Positions 22,734 to 33,000 of a stretch of 64,000 nucleotides of DNA are shown here, piece after piece. Position 1 is the stretch's first letter, and every line of letters begins with the position of its first letter. Both the position numbers and the translations under genes were made by a program. The stretch comes from Peromyscus leucopus (taxonomy: Eukaryota; Chordata; Mammalia; Rodentia; Cricetidae). The notes beneath the pieces were generated by a model. The model worked only from the letters and a program-made list of their open reading frames with translations, had not been told where the DNA came from and searched no databases. Location of the stretch: NCBI RefSeq assembly GCF_004664715.2, contig NC_051064.1, forward strand, positions 114,004,240-114,068,239, written 5' to 3'.

Positions 22734-22919
22734 TTTTTTAAAGATTTATTTATATGATATGTATACAGTATTCTGCCCACATGTATGCCTACAGGCCAGA
22801 GAGGGCACCAGATCTCATTATAGATGATTGTGAGCTACCATGTGGTTGTTGGGAATTAAACTCAGGACTCCTGGAAGAGTAGCCAGTGCTCTTAGCCTCT
22901 GAGCCATCTCTTTAGCCCC
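22734..22919 (-). mobile_element. B2 SINE, antisense
   Basis: Reversed B2: T-rich tail, 'TATGCCTACAGGCCAGAGAG', 'GGGCACCAGATCTCATTATAG', 'ACCATGTGGTTGTTGGGAAT' and the tRNA-like head 'GAGCCATCTCTTTAGCCCC'. A perfect 9-bp duplication, TCAAAAGCA, lies at 22,725-22,733 and 22,920-22,928. Confidence 0.93.
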
Positions 22920-22928
22920 TCAAAAGCA

Positions 22929-23204
22929 GTTTTACCCTGATTACTAGTCCTGATTACTATTTCCTTCACTTGTGTAGTCACCATCTGGTCTCATGCTACA
23001 CAGCATGAACATATTGAACTCTAGGAAGGAGGATGACATTCCACCCATAAAAATGGCGTCTACCATTTTAATTGTGTTTCACATGAGAGTTGGGTAGAAA
23101 GGTATTGGGGCAGATGGCCTAGGATCACTGTTAGGTTGGTGGCTTCCCTTTTTAAGTAGAAATAGTCATAAGGGTGAAATCCTTTGGAAATAAGTTCAGT
23201 TTTG
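22929..23204. other. Unassigned sequence
   Basis: No recognisable feature. Confidence 0.25.
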
Positions 23205-23338
23205 TTTGTTTTAGACAGGTTTTCTCCTGTAGTTCTGATGGTCCCCTGGAACTCACCCTGTAGATCAGGCTAGCCTCGAACTCAGAGACCTGCCTGCCTC
23301 TGCCTTCCAGGGGCTAGGACTGCAGGCATACACAGATT
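23205..23338 (-). mobile_element. B1 SINE, antisense, diverged
   Basis: 'GGAACTCACCCTGTAGATCAG', GCTAGCCTCGAACTCAGAG and 'CCTGCCTCTGCCTTCCAGGG' are reversed B1 landmarks. No clean A tail or duplication; an older copy. Confidence 0.85.
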
Positions 23339-25099
23339 TTTAGCTGATGTCACTGATTTCTTGGCCACAATCACAAATTCAGTGTGCTCACTGCTTTTCT
23401 GTCCCTGAATTAGTTCTGAGCAAGCCAATGACCTGTCAAACACTGGCTAATCTTTAGCGCTGAAATCTGTATTGTTGCCATAAATGTACTATCCAATGTG
23501 TCTGAATGTTTTATTAATTTTTCTGTTTGAATTCTAGATCTCTTCCTGGTCAGGAAAATTAACTTTGGTGGCATAGGGAGGAGGGGGAGAGGCCACAAGG
23601 CTATAGGAGAATCTGACGTGTCATATCTAGCACCTTTTATATGTTGGCCCATAGTGAAATGAGAAACTTCAACTGCTTTCCTATGCTGTGCTCCTAACCT
23701 TTATTAAACACTATTCTGAGACACTGTTTTATATTTGTAATAACATTCAGCAGTTTCTCATGCACTGAAACCGGAGCCAAAACACCTTTGAATTTTCATT
23801 TTCTTAACTTTTCAGAGAGGATCATAATATTGGCCTGCCTTACAGAGCCTTAGGATTATCTAATTAACACTGAATAGTTCTTTGGAATTGTTAAATGCTA
23901 TAGAAATGCTAAATAGCATTATTATACTTAGAGTCTAAAAGACAAATGAAACTCTAAACATTGTTTAAATGCTTTTATATCACGAGGGCTTTTTTCTTTC
24001 AAAAGAATTTTAAAAGAGGTTATGTAGCTACCTTGCTGGTTCCAAATAGGAAATGTCACCGAGAATAAAACAAGGATCTCTAACTTTACCACTTTCTTTT
24101 TATTCCCCAGTTTTCCATAATATCACAAATTCATTCAACACACATATTCTGGTTACTTTCTTGTTGATGAGCACTGGAAAAAGTCCTGCAGATTTAATTA
24201 TCATGTCTGCCCTGAGGAAGAATGAGAGAGATGCATATGTTTTCAAGAAAATATATCAGGAGACAGGCTCAAGGATGTGACAGAAATGTAGCATGTGATG
24301 GAGCAGAGTCAGTTTATCATAGGAGGCATCAATGGAGGATATTCTTGAAAGGGTAGTAGAATTTTAGGAAACAAAGGAAATAGCATGAAGAACGTCTGCA
24401 TGTGTGATTTTTAGTTGGGAAAATGAGAGGCTATTTAGTGGTGTAGTCACAGTTTGTCAGATCTTCAGAGTCTGAACCTAACAGTTCTCACTGCTGTTCT
24501 GATGCTCTTGGCATTGAAACAACTGCACTGATTCCCTTAATAAAACAGGAAATTATACTAAAAGTTTCTTCATCATATTTTTAAATATGCATATGATGGG
24601 AAATTGAGCACCTTACGCTATCAGGACCCAGAAAGAAAGCCATTTCATCTCATGAAGGGACAAAACTGAATTTAGATCCTTGGAATATTTAGCTGAGATA
24701 ACAGGCTGATTGGGGAAATGGTTTGCATGCCGAATTTGCCATGAATTGGAAGATATTGGGAGAATAATGGGAACAAATATCTGATAACCACATAGGATTA
24801 AAAGGGACTTGAATGTTAGAATGTCCAGGTTCTGTCACTTTGAGTGAGATGGTTGTAGAAGGGCTATATACCGCTGAGGCTACATTTTCCATAGCCACTG
24901 AGAGGATCAAAGTCATTAAAGTAAGTGTGGGCGAGTCATGAGTGTAGGTGTGGGCTCTGAGGAAGAGTCTGAGAGGACAAAGGGGCAAACGAAATCAAGA
25001 TCTGATACTAAAAGCTTGTGGCAAGTTAGTACAGCACAACTCAGGGTTTATGCATACGAAAGCTAATGCAAAGAAAAGGTTTGCTTGAAATTAGTAAAT
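23339..25099. other. Unassigned, mostly single-copy sequence
   Basis: About 1.75 kb without a supported gene or repeat. Frames at 23,410-23,652, 24,053-24,280 and 24,689-24,988 carry no recognisable domain. A candidate stretch for conserved noncoding sequence. Confidence 0.35.
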
Positions 25100-25113
25100 T
25101 AGTGGCAAAGTTT

Positions 25114-25794
25114 TTTTTGTTTACTTCTTTTTTTATTTTTTTTCCTTTTATTTTATTTTACAATACCATTCAGTTCTACATATCAGCCACGGATTTCCTT
25201 GTTCTCCCTCCTCCTGCTCCCCTCCCCTTCCCCCCCAGCCCACCCCCCATTCTCACCTCCTCCAGGGCAAAGCCTCCCCCGAGGACTGAGATCAACCTGA
25301 TAGACTCAGTCCAGGCAGGTCCAGTCCCCTCCTCCCAGACTGAGCCAAGCATCCCTGCATAAGCCCCAGGTTTCAAACAGCCAACTCATGCAATAAGCCC
25401 AGGACCTGGTACAACTGCCTAGTTGCCTCCCAAACAGATCAAGCCAATCAACTGTCTCACCTATTCAGAGGGCCTGATCCAGTTGGGGGCCCCTCAGCCT
25501 TTGGTTCATAGTTCATGTGTTTCCATTTGTTTGGCTATTTGTCCCTGTGCTTTATCCAACCTTGGTTTCAACAATTCTTGATCATATAAACCCTCCTCTT
25601 TCTCGGTAATTAGACTCCCGGAGCTCCACCCGGGGCCTAGCCGTGGATCTCTGCATCCAGATTCCTCAGTCCTTGGATGGGGTTTCTGGCACGACTATTA
25701 GGGTGTTTGGCCATCCCTTCACCAGAGTAGGTCAGTTCTGGCTGTCTCTCGACCATTGCTCAGCCGTTAAAGGCTAGGCTCACAACCAAAAATA
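25114..25794 (-). mobile_element. Young L1 3' UTR insertion with non-L1 5' junction
   Basis: Antisense L1 3' UTR, closely matching the copy at 20,587 (shared text such as GGACTGAGATCAACCTG and CGGAGCTCCACCC). A 14-bp duplication with one mismatch bounds it: TAGTGGCAAAGTTT at 25,100-25,113 and TAGTGGAAAAGTTT at 25,795-25,808. About 35 bases at 25,759-25,794 are not L1 and look like a tRNA-type SINE head. The frames at 25,066-25,362 and 25,176-25,376 are chance frames in the UTR. Confidence 0.88.
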
Positions 25795-25808
25795 TAGTGG
25801 AAAAGTTT

Positions 25809-25934
25809 AAGTGAAACACCATGTTTCTTTCATCCAATAGGCCTCTCCTCTTCTCCTAATACTTTATTTAACTTATTATATGTGCTTGTGAATATACAAC
25901 TATCCTTGCTCAAGTGAAATTGAAACTTGAAATG
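25809..25934. other. Unassigned sequence
   Basis: Short gap without recognisable features. Confidence 0.2.
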
Positions 25935-25940
25935 GAAGCC

Positions 25941-26287
25941 TGTTGCTTGAGGGCTTCTCTCCAGGTTCCACCAAGGCCAGCAGTCCCACAATCCACGTAT
26001 GAAATAATCACTCAGATGCTTATATTACTTATAAACTGTATGGCCGTGGCAGGCTTCTTGCTAACTGTTCTTTTATCTTAAATTAACCCATTTTTATAAA
26101 TCTATACCTTGCCACGTGGCTGGTGGCTTACTGGCGTCTTTACATGCTGCTTGTCCTGGCGGTGGCTGCAGTGTCTCTCCCCACTTCTTCCTGTTTCCCC
26201 AATTCTCCTCTCTCCTTGTCCCACCTATACTTCCTGTCTGGTCACTGGCCATCAGTGTTTTATTTATATAGATCGATATCCACAGCA
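25941..26287 (-). mobile_element. Family A solo LTR (ERVK-like), copy 3
   Basis: A 347-bp LTR with a perfect 6-bp duplication, GAAGCC, at 25,935-25,940 and 26,288-26,293. It has lost part of its U3 end relative to the other copies; the CCAAT pair is degraded (CTGGCCATCAG near 26,245). Only five bases separate its right duplication from the next LTR. Confidence 0.87.
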
Positions 26288-26298
26288 GAAGCCTAGCT

Positions 26299-26702
26299 TG
26301 TAGGTAACCAACCGTCCTATTAAATAAGAAACACAGAACCAATGTAAAGAAGAAAACCAAGAGGTCAGAGCTCAGAGCTAAAACCTTATCCTTCCTCCTG
26401 CGGTGCTCCTCCCTCTCCAGAAGAGACCTACTTTCTGTGTGTTTGTCTTTAACATAGTCTTTCTGTTCTCATTGCCTTCTCATTGATTGTAAAGCCAAAC
26501 ACATGACTGCCTCGTCCAATGCTGGCTGTATCCCTGAACACACAGAGATCTACCTAGTTCTGTCTACCAAGTGCTGGGATTAAAGGCGTGTGCCACCACC
26601 TCCACACTCTTGCTATGGCTCTAATAGCTCTGACCCCCGGGCAACTTTATTTATTAACATACAATTAAAATCACATTTCAGTACAAATAAAATACCACCA
26701 TA
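26299..26702 (-). mobile_element. Family B solo LTR (ERVK-like), copy 4-kb cluster member, abutting family A
   Basis: A 404-bp family B LTR with a perfect 6-bp duplication, CTAGCT, at 26,293-26,298 and 26,703-26,708. Compared with the 27,999 copy it lacks about 42 bases near 26,520. Its left duplication shares base 26,293 with the right duplication of the family A LTR, showing two independent insertions a few bases apart. Confidence 0.9.
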
Positions 26703-26708
26703 CTAGCT

Positions 26709-27149
26709 CATGAACAGGAGGGGCATATTGGCTTCTTCTACTTTAATCATTTTCTTCCGAGCAGTTCTAAGTGTGTACTGGAAGGCATGGCCTCTGGGGA
26801 CCCCAGGACTACAGCTTCCCAGGTGATTACAGAGGGGCTCATTTCTCTCTCCCATTCTTTTTCCCTTAGGTTTGTTGTTAATTTCCTTCCTTATGGGACA
26901 GTGTGCTGAGAGACACTTGGGCTTGTTATTATGATATACTTGGGTCTTCTTTTTCATAACAGAAATGTCTCCTCTTCCTTAGCAGCTGGGGAACTCTACC
27001 CATAACAGTTTCTTGCCAGTAGATTGCCTTGACATACTCCCTGACCACACCCCTCTCTCCCTAACAGTTGCAGAGAAGTTATGATTCAGTTTTAATTGCT
27101 GTTTTCAAATGACTGTGGCTGTGGCTGAGATGATGGTGGCTTCTTCAAA
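26709..27149. other. Unassigned, probably single-copy sequence
   Basis: No repeat recognised. A minus-strand frame at 26,703-26,957 has no known motif. Slightly richer in G+C than the surroundings. Confidence 0.3.
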
Positions 27150-27545
27150 AGTCATGTGGAAATGAAATCCTCAGTGTAACAACATTCAGCAGGTTGACCT
27201 TTGGGAGACAAGTACATTGTGAGACTTTTTTGTCCTAATGTATTGGATTAGCACTTTAATAAAATGGCTTGAAGTTGAAAAAAAAAACAAAAACAAAAAC
27301 ATCTTGTGGCCCTTCCATCTTATCCGGACACAGTGTTTTGATCTGCTGAAGGATACATCAAAAAGGTTCCATCTTGGAAGCAGACAGGAGCATGTATCTG
27401 ATACAGTCTAGTAAGACACCTTGATCTTGGATTTTACAGCATCTAGATCTATGAGAAATACATTTTTATTAGTTTATAAATTATCCAGTCTCTGTTATTT
27501 TGATATAACAGCACTAATATAATAAGAAAACTGAATCTAGATTTG
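27150..27545 (+). mobile_element. MLT1-like LTR relic, sense
   Basis: The order 'TGGAAATGAAATCCTCAGTG', 'TTGACCTTTGGGAGACAAGT', 'GGCCCTTCCATCTTATCC', 'CCTTGATCTTGGATTTTACAG' and 'AAATTATCCAGTCTCTGTTA' follows MLT1 from 5' to 3'. An A-rich tract at 27,280-27,300 interrupts it. Confidence 0.72.
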
Positions 27546-27639
27546 ATTCAAGTAAGTTATTTAAGTAGACAAGTTAATCAATATGACTACACCCACTTTA
27601 TATATAAGGGAATTGAGACTCAAATACAATAAGAAATAC

Positions 27640-27985
27640 ATAATTATGACAGACAAAATAAGAGGCTTCCAAAGATGCTCATATCCTATACAAAGTCCTT
27701 GAGTCTGTTACTTTACATAGCAAAAAGAACTCTGCAGATGCAATTATACTCAGGATTTTGAGATGAGATGATTGTGCTAGATCATACAAGTGACCCATTA
27801 CAATGACAATTGTCCCTATGAGAAGGAGATTAGAGAGTTAAGTCAGGTGGAACATTACATTGTAAAGTTGGGCCAATCCTGCATGTCTGTTCCTCCAGGA
27901 CTCACTTTGTTTTAAGGAAATAAACTGAGCGCTTTCTAATTCCCCCAAACATGGACATTCAGTTAGTTTTCAGGACAGCCTTGAT
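27640..27985 (+). mobile_element. Ancient LTR-like repeat, sense
   Basis: 'CTTCCAAAGATGCTCATATC', GTTACTTTACATAGCAAAAAG, 'ACTCTGCAGATGCAATTATA' and 'GGATTTTGAGATGAGATGAT' give the sense version of the family seen antisense at 10,385 and 29,640. Confidence 0.68.
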
Positions 27986-27998
27986 AACAAGAGGAAAG

Positions 27999-28443
27999 TG
28001 TAGATGTAACCAACCATCTTATTAAATAAGAAACACAGAACCAATGTAAAAGAGAAAGCCAAGAGGTCAGAGGTCAGAGCTAAAACCTTACCCTTGCTCC
28101 TGCGGTGCTCCTACCTCTCCAAAAGAGAGCTACTTCCTGTGTGTTTGTCCTTAGATAGTCTTTCTGTTCTGCCTTCTCATTGGTTGTAAACCCAAACATG
28201 TGACTGCCTCGTCTCTGACTGTATGTACAGCCCCCCAGGTCTTAAAGGTGTATATCTCCAATGCTGGCTGTATCCCTGAACACACAGAGATCTACCTAGC
28301 TCTTCTACCAAGTGCTGGGATTAAAGGCATGTGCCACCACTGCCACACTCTTGCTATGGCTCTAATAGCTCTGACCCCTGGGCAACTTCATTTATTAACA
28401 TACAATTAAAATCACATTCCAGTACAAATAAAATACCACCATA
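27999..28443 (-). mobile_element. Family B solo LTR (ERVK-like), full-length copy
   Basis: A 445-bp LTR, TGTAGATGTAACC on the left and ACCACCATA on the right, with a perfect 6-bp duplication, GGAAAG, at 27,993-27,998 and 28,444-28,449. The best reference copy here. It contains the reversed B1-like block 'AAGTGCTGGGATTAAAGGCA' at 28,310-28,329 and an ATTGG box at 28,179-28,183. It landed at the end of the ancient LTR-like repeat at 27,640. Confidence 0.9.
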
Positions 28444-28449
28444 GGAAAG

Positions 28450-29398
28450 GAATGGTTGGTGTATGCTCTTTGTCTCTCTCCTTGAAATAGTCTGCACAGG
28501 TGGTTCTGGACACATGTTGTAGGCCATGCTATTGGCAGTTGTGCAAGATTTTATCAAGAGATGACTCAGAATGTCATTGAGTGCTGGGTATTAGACTTTA
28601 GCTAATGTGGTAAGTATAAACTGAAAGGTAAGATGAGTTCTCAATTATTAATGCAACTCTGAAGTTTGTACTTTTTTTTTCATTTGTTTTGTAGGACAAT
28701 TTAAGAAGTTTTTATCTGATGGTTAATGCTGTTAGAAATTCCTTTAGGGGTCTTTTGCATTGACTTGATAGTGCAGTATGATGTTTGGCATATATAGAAG
28801 TTCAGGATGAGATTCACTGAGTTATGAAGTAAGTCATTTGTGAGTTTATCCAGCTAGCATTTTGTACTGTTGCCTGTCTATGTATGGACAACTGTGAGTT
28901 ATTTGGGGATATATATGTAATCAAGATTTAGCAGCTACTGCTTTTATAAGCAAAGATTGATAAAAACAGATAAACTAAAATGCAGTGTCAAGTATTAGAA
29001 TCCTTTATTACCGACGTGCTTAGAGGGTACAGAGAAAGAGTAAGTTAGTACTATCCGAGCAATCGGGAGGTTTCCAAAACACTCATCTGAACTGGAGCTA
29101 AAGGAGATGGGAGGACATTAGATCTCAAAACATTCTATGTGAAGGAAATATCAGGAGGGAAGATGTGAAAACTTAGTTTTCTTGTGTAGCAAACTACAGG
29201 TAATCTAAAACATGAGATCAGAGTCAGAAAATTGTAGGACTTGAAAATTAAGACTATCAAACAAGGTGGAAGTCAATCACTGAGGCTTTTCAAAGTCATC
29301 ATGGTGGCGGAACACTTACAGCAAGAAGGTTACAGGCCAAACACTGTCTGTTCTCACAAGTTTAGTCCCTTACACAATAGTCGAATATGGAGGGTGAG
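28450..29398. other. Unassigned sequence
   Basis: No supported gene. Text near 29,290-29,390 ('ATCATGGTGGCGGAACACTT') hints at a decayed old LTR of the MST/MLT type, but the match is too short to call. Confidence 0.3.
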
Positions 29399-29455
29399 AG
29401 GAAGGGAGGGAGGGAGGAAGGGAGGGAGGGAGGGAGGGAGGGAGGGAGGGAGGAA
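29399..29455. repeat. (GGGA)n purine tract
   Basis: GGGA/GGAA units with eight or more clean GGGA repeats on the plus strand. G-triplets at regular spacing make a G-quadruplex possible. Confidence 0.93.
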
Positions 29456-29639
29456 ATGGAGAGGGAGAGAGATTACAAACATAATTGTGTAAGATGAACC
29501 AAGTAGAATTCACATTTTAAAATGTACTGTGAGAAAGTAAAAAGATGGAGAGAAATAAAAAAGAAAATGACAAGCACATTTGGATCCCTCCAATAATGAA
29601 GAACCAAAACTTCACAGTTGCTTCCCACATTCTTGTTAT
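29456..29639. other. Unassigned sequence
   Basis: No recognisable feature; purine-rich next to the GGGA tract. Confidence 0.2.
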
Positions 29640-30030
29640 GATGAAGTGTATCCCAAGCCAATTTGGTTAACTTGGACTTTTACAACAAATGGCTACAAAA
29701 TGGGGAGCTTTAAAACAACAAAAAGAATGTACTCATTCTTGGTTCTGGAAGCCAGAAGTCTGGAATCAAGGCATCTGTAGAGCTGTACTGGTCTTGACGG
29801 CCTCTATATCATGAATTCCTTAGCTTTCCTGACTCTGTGGCCACACCTCTTGCTTAGGCTTTTACTCTGACATCATCTCCATATATGTATGGGTGCTTGT
29901 TGGATTTGGAGCCTGTGGCATAATCTAAACAGATCTCATTTTGGAATTTTAATTTAATTACATCTATATGGATTCTTTGCAAATAAGGTAATATTTACAG
30001 GTACAAGGATTTGATTGCCGACCTAAATTG
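29640..30030 (-). mobile_element. Ancient LTR-like repeat, antisense
   Basis: 'TTTACAACAAATGGCTACAAA', 'GGTTCTGGAAGCCAGAAGTC', 'TGTGGCCACACCTCTTGC' and 'CTTTGCAAATAAGGTAATAT' follow the family of 10,385 and 27,640. Confidence 0.65.
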
Positions 30031-30879
30031 TAGTGATCATAATTCACATTCTACATAATAATATCTAAAATCTCTTTTATTCAGAAAGCAAATCTTACTT
30101 CTTATCACAAGTCATCAAAGACACTATGCTATCTTCTTTTCCATTTTCATTTGTCTTTTTTTAGTCATTATAAAATAATATACTTTTCACTCTATGTATG
30201 GCTTCAGATGTACAAATATCATTTTAGAAAATTGTTCTTAAATTTGTTCTTTAATATTAATATTATATTCTAGAAATTGTAACTTTGGAACCAAAACTAG
30301 CTTTGCTTGAGTCTATTACTTATTAGGCATTAAGGGCTTGGTTTTGCCCCTCCATCTTAGTAAACACAACAGTGTTCCTTTCTCATTTCCGGTGCTCAGG
30401 TATCATGGATCAATTTCTTGCTCTCCTCTGAAAATTTATTTTGGGCACCAGCTGAAGAAATTCATACCATTTTGTCAGTAAACCATTTGACAAATAAGGA
30501 TCCTCAGTTACCACAGCAGGAAGAAAGAATGCTTTAGGGTCTCATACAATAATTAAGCGCTTCAGTTCAGAAGTGTCCTTTTCATTCATAAGTTATTGGC
30601 TAGAAATCACATTGCCTCACCAGAATGCAAAGGCAGTGTAGAAGTATGTCCAGACGGAAAGGGTAACTGGCTATAGACAGCAATCAAAATCTCAACCACC
30701 CAGCCACTATTTTGCCATGAGAATATACGACACTATAAGCCTGCTTCTGTGCAGGGATGGTAACAAGTTCCCTATTTATTTTTGACATAGCAAATAATAC
30801 TTCATTAAGGATTTCAGTGAGGCAGTTATACCCATAGGTATTTTTACATGACATGCCAAAAAGACTTGTTTCAACTTCA
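30031..30879. other. Unassigned sequence
   Basis: About 850 bp with no supported gene or repeat. Confidence 0.3.
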
Positions 30880-30907
30880 TATATATATATGTGTGTGTGT
30901 GTGTGTG

Positions 30908-30959
<52 letters not shown>
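30880..30959. repeat. Compound (AT)n(GT)n(AT)n microsatellite
   Basis: An AT run, about nine GT units (30,891-30,908), then about 50 bases of TA. Self-complementary, so capable of cruciform extrusion. Confidence 0.96.
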
Positions 30960-30962
<3 letters not shown>

Positions 30963-31004
30963 CACCTGGATCATACACAGTTATATTCATACTCTGATTC
31001 TGTC

Positions 31005-31126
31005 ATACATTAGCTGTGCAGTGCAGATTTGGGCAATTAAGGTATCCTTTCTGAACCTGTTTTGCCATTTGCAATTTGCAATGTGAATTAGAAAAAGTTC
31101 TTTAGAGCAAAAAAAAAAAAAGAATA

Positions 31127-31162
<36 letters not shown>

Positions 31163-31265
31163 AAAACTTCTTCAGTCATGAGAATTAAGTAACAATGAAT
31201 ATGTGAAATATTCTGTGTGGTCCTTGTATACTTCATAAATGAAAGTGATTATGATTACTCTTGAT
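31005..31265 (+). mobile_element. MIR relic, sense, split by a GAAA tract
   Basis: 'GATTTGGGCAATTAAGGTATC' and 'TGAACCTGTTTTGCCATTTG' before the tract, and 'GAGAATTAAGTAACAATGAAT' after it, follow MIR from core to tail. The GAAA array sits where MIR normally reads GGGATAATAAT. Confidence 0.55.
31110..31166. repeat. (GAAA)n polypurine tract
   Basis: An A12 run followed by about nine GAAA units; polypurine mirror repeat. Confidence 0.95.
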
Positions 31266-31289
31266 AAGTAGGGTAATTCTGTAAAACAA

Positions 31290-31590
31290 TATATGTATGT
31301 ATGTGTGTTTTGTGCATGTGAATGTGAAGGCCAGAGACCAACACTGTTGGTATCTCCTTCAATTTCTCTCCACCTTATTTACTTGAGCTAGGATCTCTCA
31401 CCTAACTTGCAGCTCATAAATTAGGCTAAGCTACTTGGCCAATGAGCTCCAGCAGTCCTCCTTTTTCCATTCTTCCAGTATTGTGACTACAGATACACAC
31501 TGGCTTTGTGCAGGGGTGCTGAGGATTCAAACACAAGATTCATTCTTATGCAGTAGGCATTTTACCAACTAAGCCATCTTCCTATCCTTA
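31290..31590 (-). mobile_element. B4-type composite SINE, antisense
   Basis: 'GTGAAGGCCAGAGACCAACAC', a B1-like middle ('GAGCTAGGATCTCTCACC'), and a tRNA-like head ending 'ACCAACTAAGCCATCTTCC'. The tRNA head plus B1 body is the B4 architecture. Aged copy. Confidence 0.75.
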
Positions 31591-31690
31591 TGACTAGGAC
31601 ATTTATATCTTTCCCTTCCCATAAGTCAAGTCCATCAGGTGCTGTCCTATCTCTTGAAGGCAACTGGATTGAGATTCTCTATCATCTATA

Positions 31691-31757
31691 TATCCATCCA
31701 TTCATCCATCCATCCATCCATCCATCCATCCATCCATCCATCCATCCATCCATCTAT
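31691..31757. repeat. (CATC)n microsatellite
   Basis: About 15 CATC units with a few variants at the ends. It gives chance frames coding repeated His-Pro-Ser-Ile. Confidence 0.95.
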
Positions 31758-31902
31758 CTGTTTTTCATTCTCTGCCTTCCTCCTTTCCCCCCTCCTCCCT
31801 CTACTTTCCCTCATTCTATTCTCTCTCCTCTTCCTCCCCTTTATCTTCCTTTCTCCCCCTCCTCCTCCTCTTTGTTTTTCTTCCCACTTTCTATTCCTCC
31901 TT
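31758..31902. repeat. Pyrimidine-rich low-complexity tract
   Basis: Around 145 bases almost entirely C and T on the plus strand, directly following the CATC array. Confidence 0.85.
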
Positions 31903-32012
31903 CAGGTGCTACATTGGTGCTTGTTACATAACATGTATACCAGGTGCTACAGTGGTGCTTGTTATATAGCATTTATATTTAAGGTTTTATAGTGGTGCTT
32001 GATACATAATTA
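31903..32012 (+). repeat. Three-copy imperfect tandem repeat, unit about 38-40 bp
   Basis: Units start at 31,903 (CAGGTGCTACATTGGTGCTT), 31,941 (CAGGTGCTACAGTGGTGCTT) and about 31,981 (AAGGTTTTATAGTGGTGCTT), each followed by a GTTACATAAC-like end. Similarity falls along the array. Confidence 0.8.
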
Positions 32013-32400
32013 GACTCATGTGTTTGCTTTCACTATTAGCATTACCACCACCTGTGTTTAAATATAAATATCTCTTATATTTCATTCCTGTCAGAAAATT
32101 AATATATTTATGTTTTTTTCAAGTTTTTCCACATTCTCACCAAATACTATTATACAAGGGACAAGAAAAGATAATGTGAGTGATAAAAGTATTATTGTAG
32201 CCATTCTAATGTATTGAAATAATAGTTCACTATGGTTTGATTTTCATTTCTCTGATGAATAGGATGTTGAGCATCTTGTCATAATCTCATTATCCATTTA
32301 TGTATCTTATTTAGAGAAATGTGTTTGAGTTTTTGACTTCTATTTTAATTGTGCTGGGTTTTAATATTTTTTAATTTATGTATTCTTATTTGAATAAAAA

Positions 32401-32759
32401 TGATCCCTCATAGGCTCATATATTTGAATGCTTAGTCATCAGGGAGTGGCATTATTTTAGAAGGATTAGGAGGCATGGCCTTATTGGAGTAGGTGTAGCC
32501 TTGTTGGAGGAAGGCTTTGGGGTTTCAAAAGCCCGTTTCAGGCACAGGCTTTCTCTCTTTCTTTCTCTGCTGCTTGTGTATCAGTAGTTAAAGCTCTCAG
32601 CTCCAGGGCCATGCTTACCTGCATGCTACCATGCTCCTTGCTACAAAGATAGTGGACTAACTCTCTAAAACTGTAAATAAGCCCTCAGACAAGTACTTTA
32701 TTTTATAGTAGTTGCCGTGGTCATGGTGTCTCCTCACAGCAATAGAAAAATGACTAAGA
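32401..32759 (+). mobile_element. ORR1-type MaLR solo LTR, sense
   Basis: Full ORR1 order: TGATCCCTCATAGGCTCATA start, 'AGGCATGGCCTTATTGGAGT', 'AGGTGTAGCCTTGTTGGAGG', CTCTCAGCTCCAGGGCCATG, 'TTGCCGTGGTCATGGTGTC' and the CACAGCAATAGAAAAATGAC end. No internal region, so a solo LTR. Confidence 0.87.
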
Positions 32760-32761
32760 TA

Positions 32762-32941
32762 GTGTGTGTATGTGCCTGTGTACTACGTATGTGCAGGTGC
32801 CTGCTGAGACTAGAAGATATCAGATCTGCTAGAACTGTATTTATAGACAGTTGTGAACTGCCTGATATGGATATTAGGAATTGAATTCTGGTCCTCTGCG
32901 AGAGCAGTAATACTCTTAACTGCTGAGTCATCTGTCTGTTC
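32762..32941 (-). mobile_element. B3-type SINE, antisense
   Basis: 'GTGTATGTGCCTGTGTACTAC', 'GAACTGCCTGATATGGATATT', 'ATTGAATTCTGGTCCTCTGC' and a tRNA-derived head ending 'CTGCTGAGTCATCTGTCTG' are reversed B3 landmarks. Confidence 0.8.
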
Positions 32942-33000
32942 CAATTGGGTTTGTCTTTAATTTTTTAATTGTTTGAGAGTGTTTATACTTTTATATGATT

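Larger units (their letters stand above)
32095..33000 (-). mobile_element. Old L1 ORF2 relic, antisense, interrupted
   Basis: 'TTTTTCCACATTCTCACC', 'GATTTTCATTTCTCTGATGA' and 'GGATGTTGAGCATCTTGTC' are the reversed ORF2 end. L1 text seems to resume at 32,943 (TTGGGTTTGTCTTTAATTTT). The ORR1 LTR and a B3 SINE lie in between. Confidence 0.72.

Noticed and set aside
27280..27300. Poly(A) tail of a processed gene copy
   Set aside because: The A-rich tract lies inside an MLT1-like LTR that continues on both sides; no gene-like sequence precedes it.
31590..31992. Frames with repeated His-Pro-Ser-Ile
   Set aside because: Translations of the CATC array and the pyrimidine tract.
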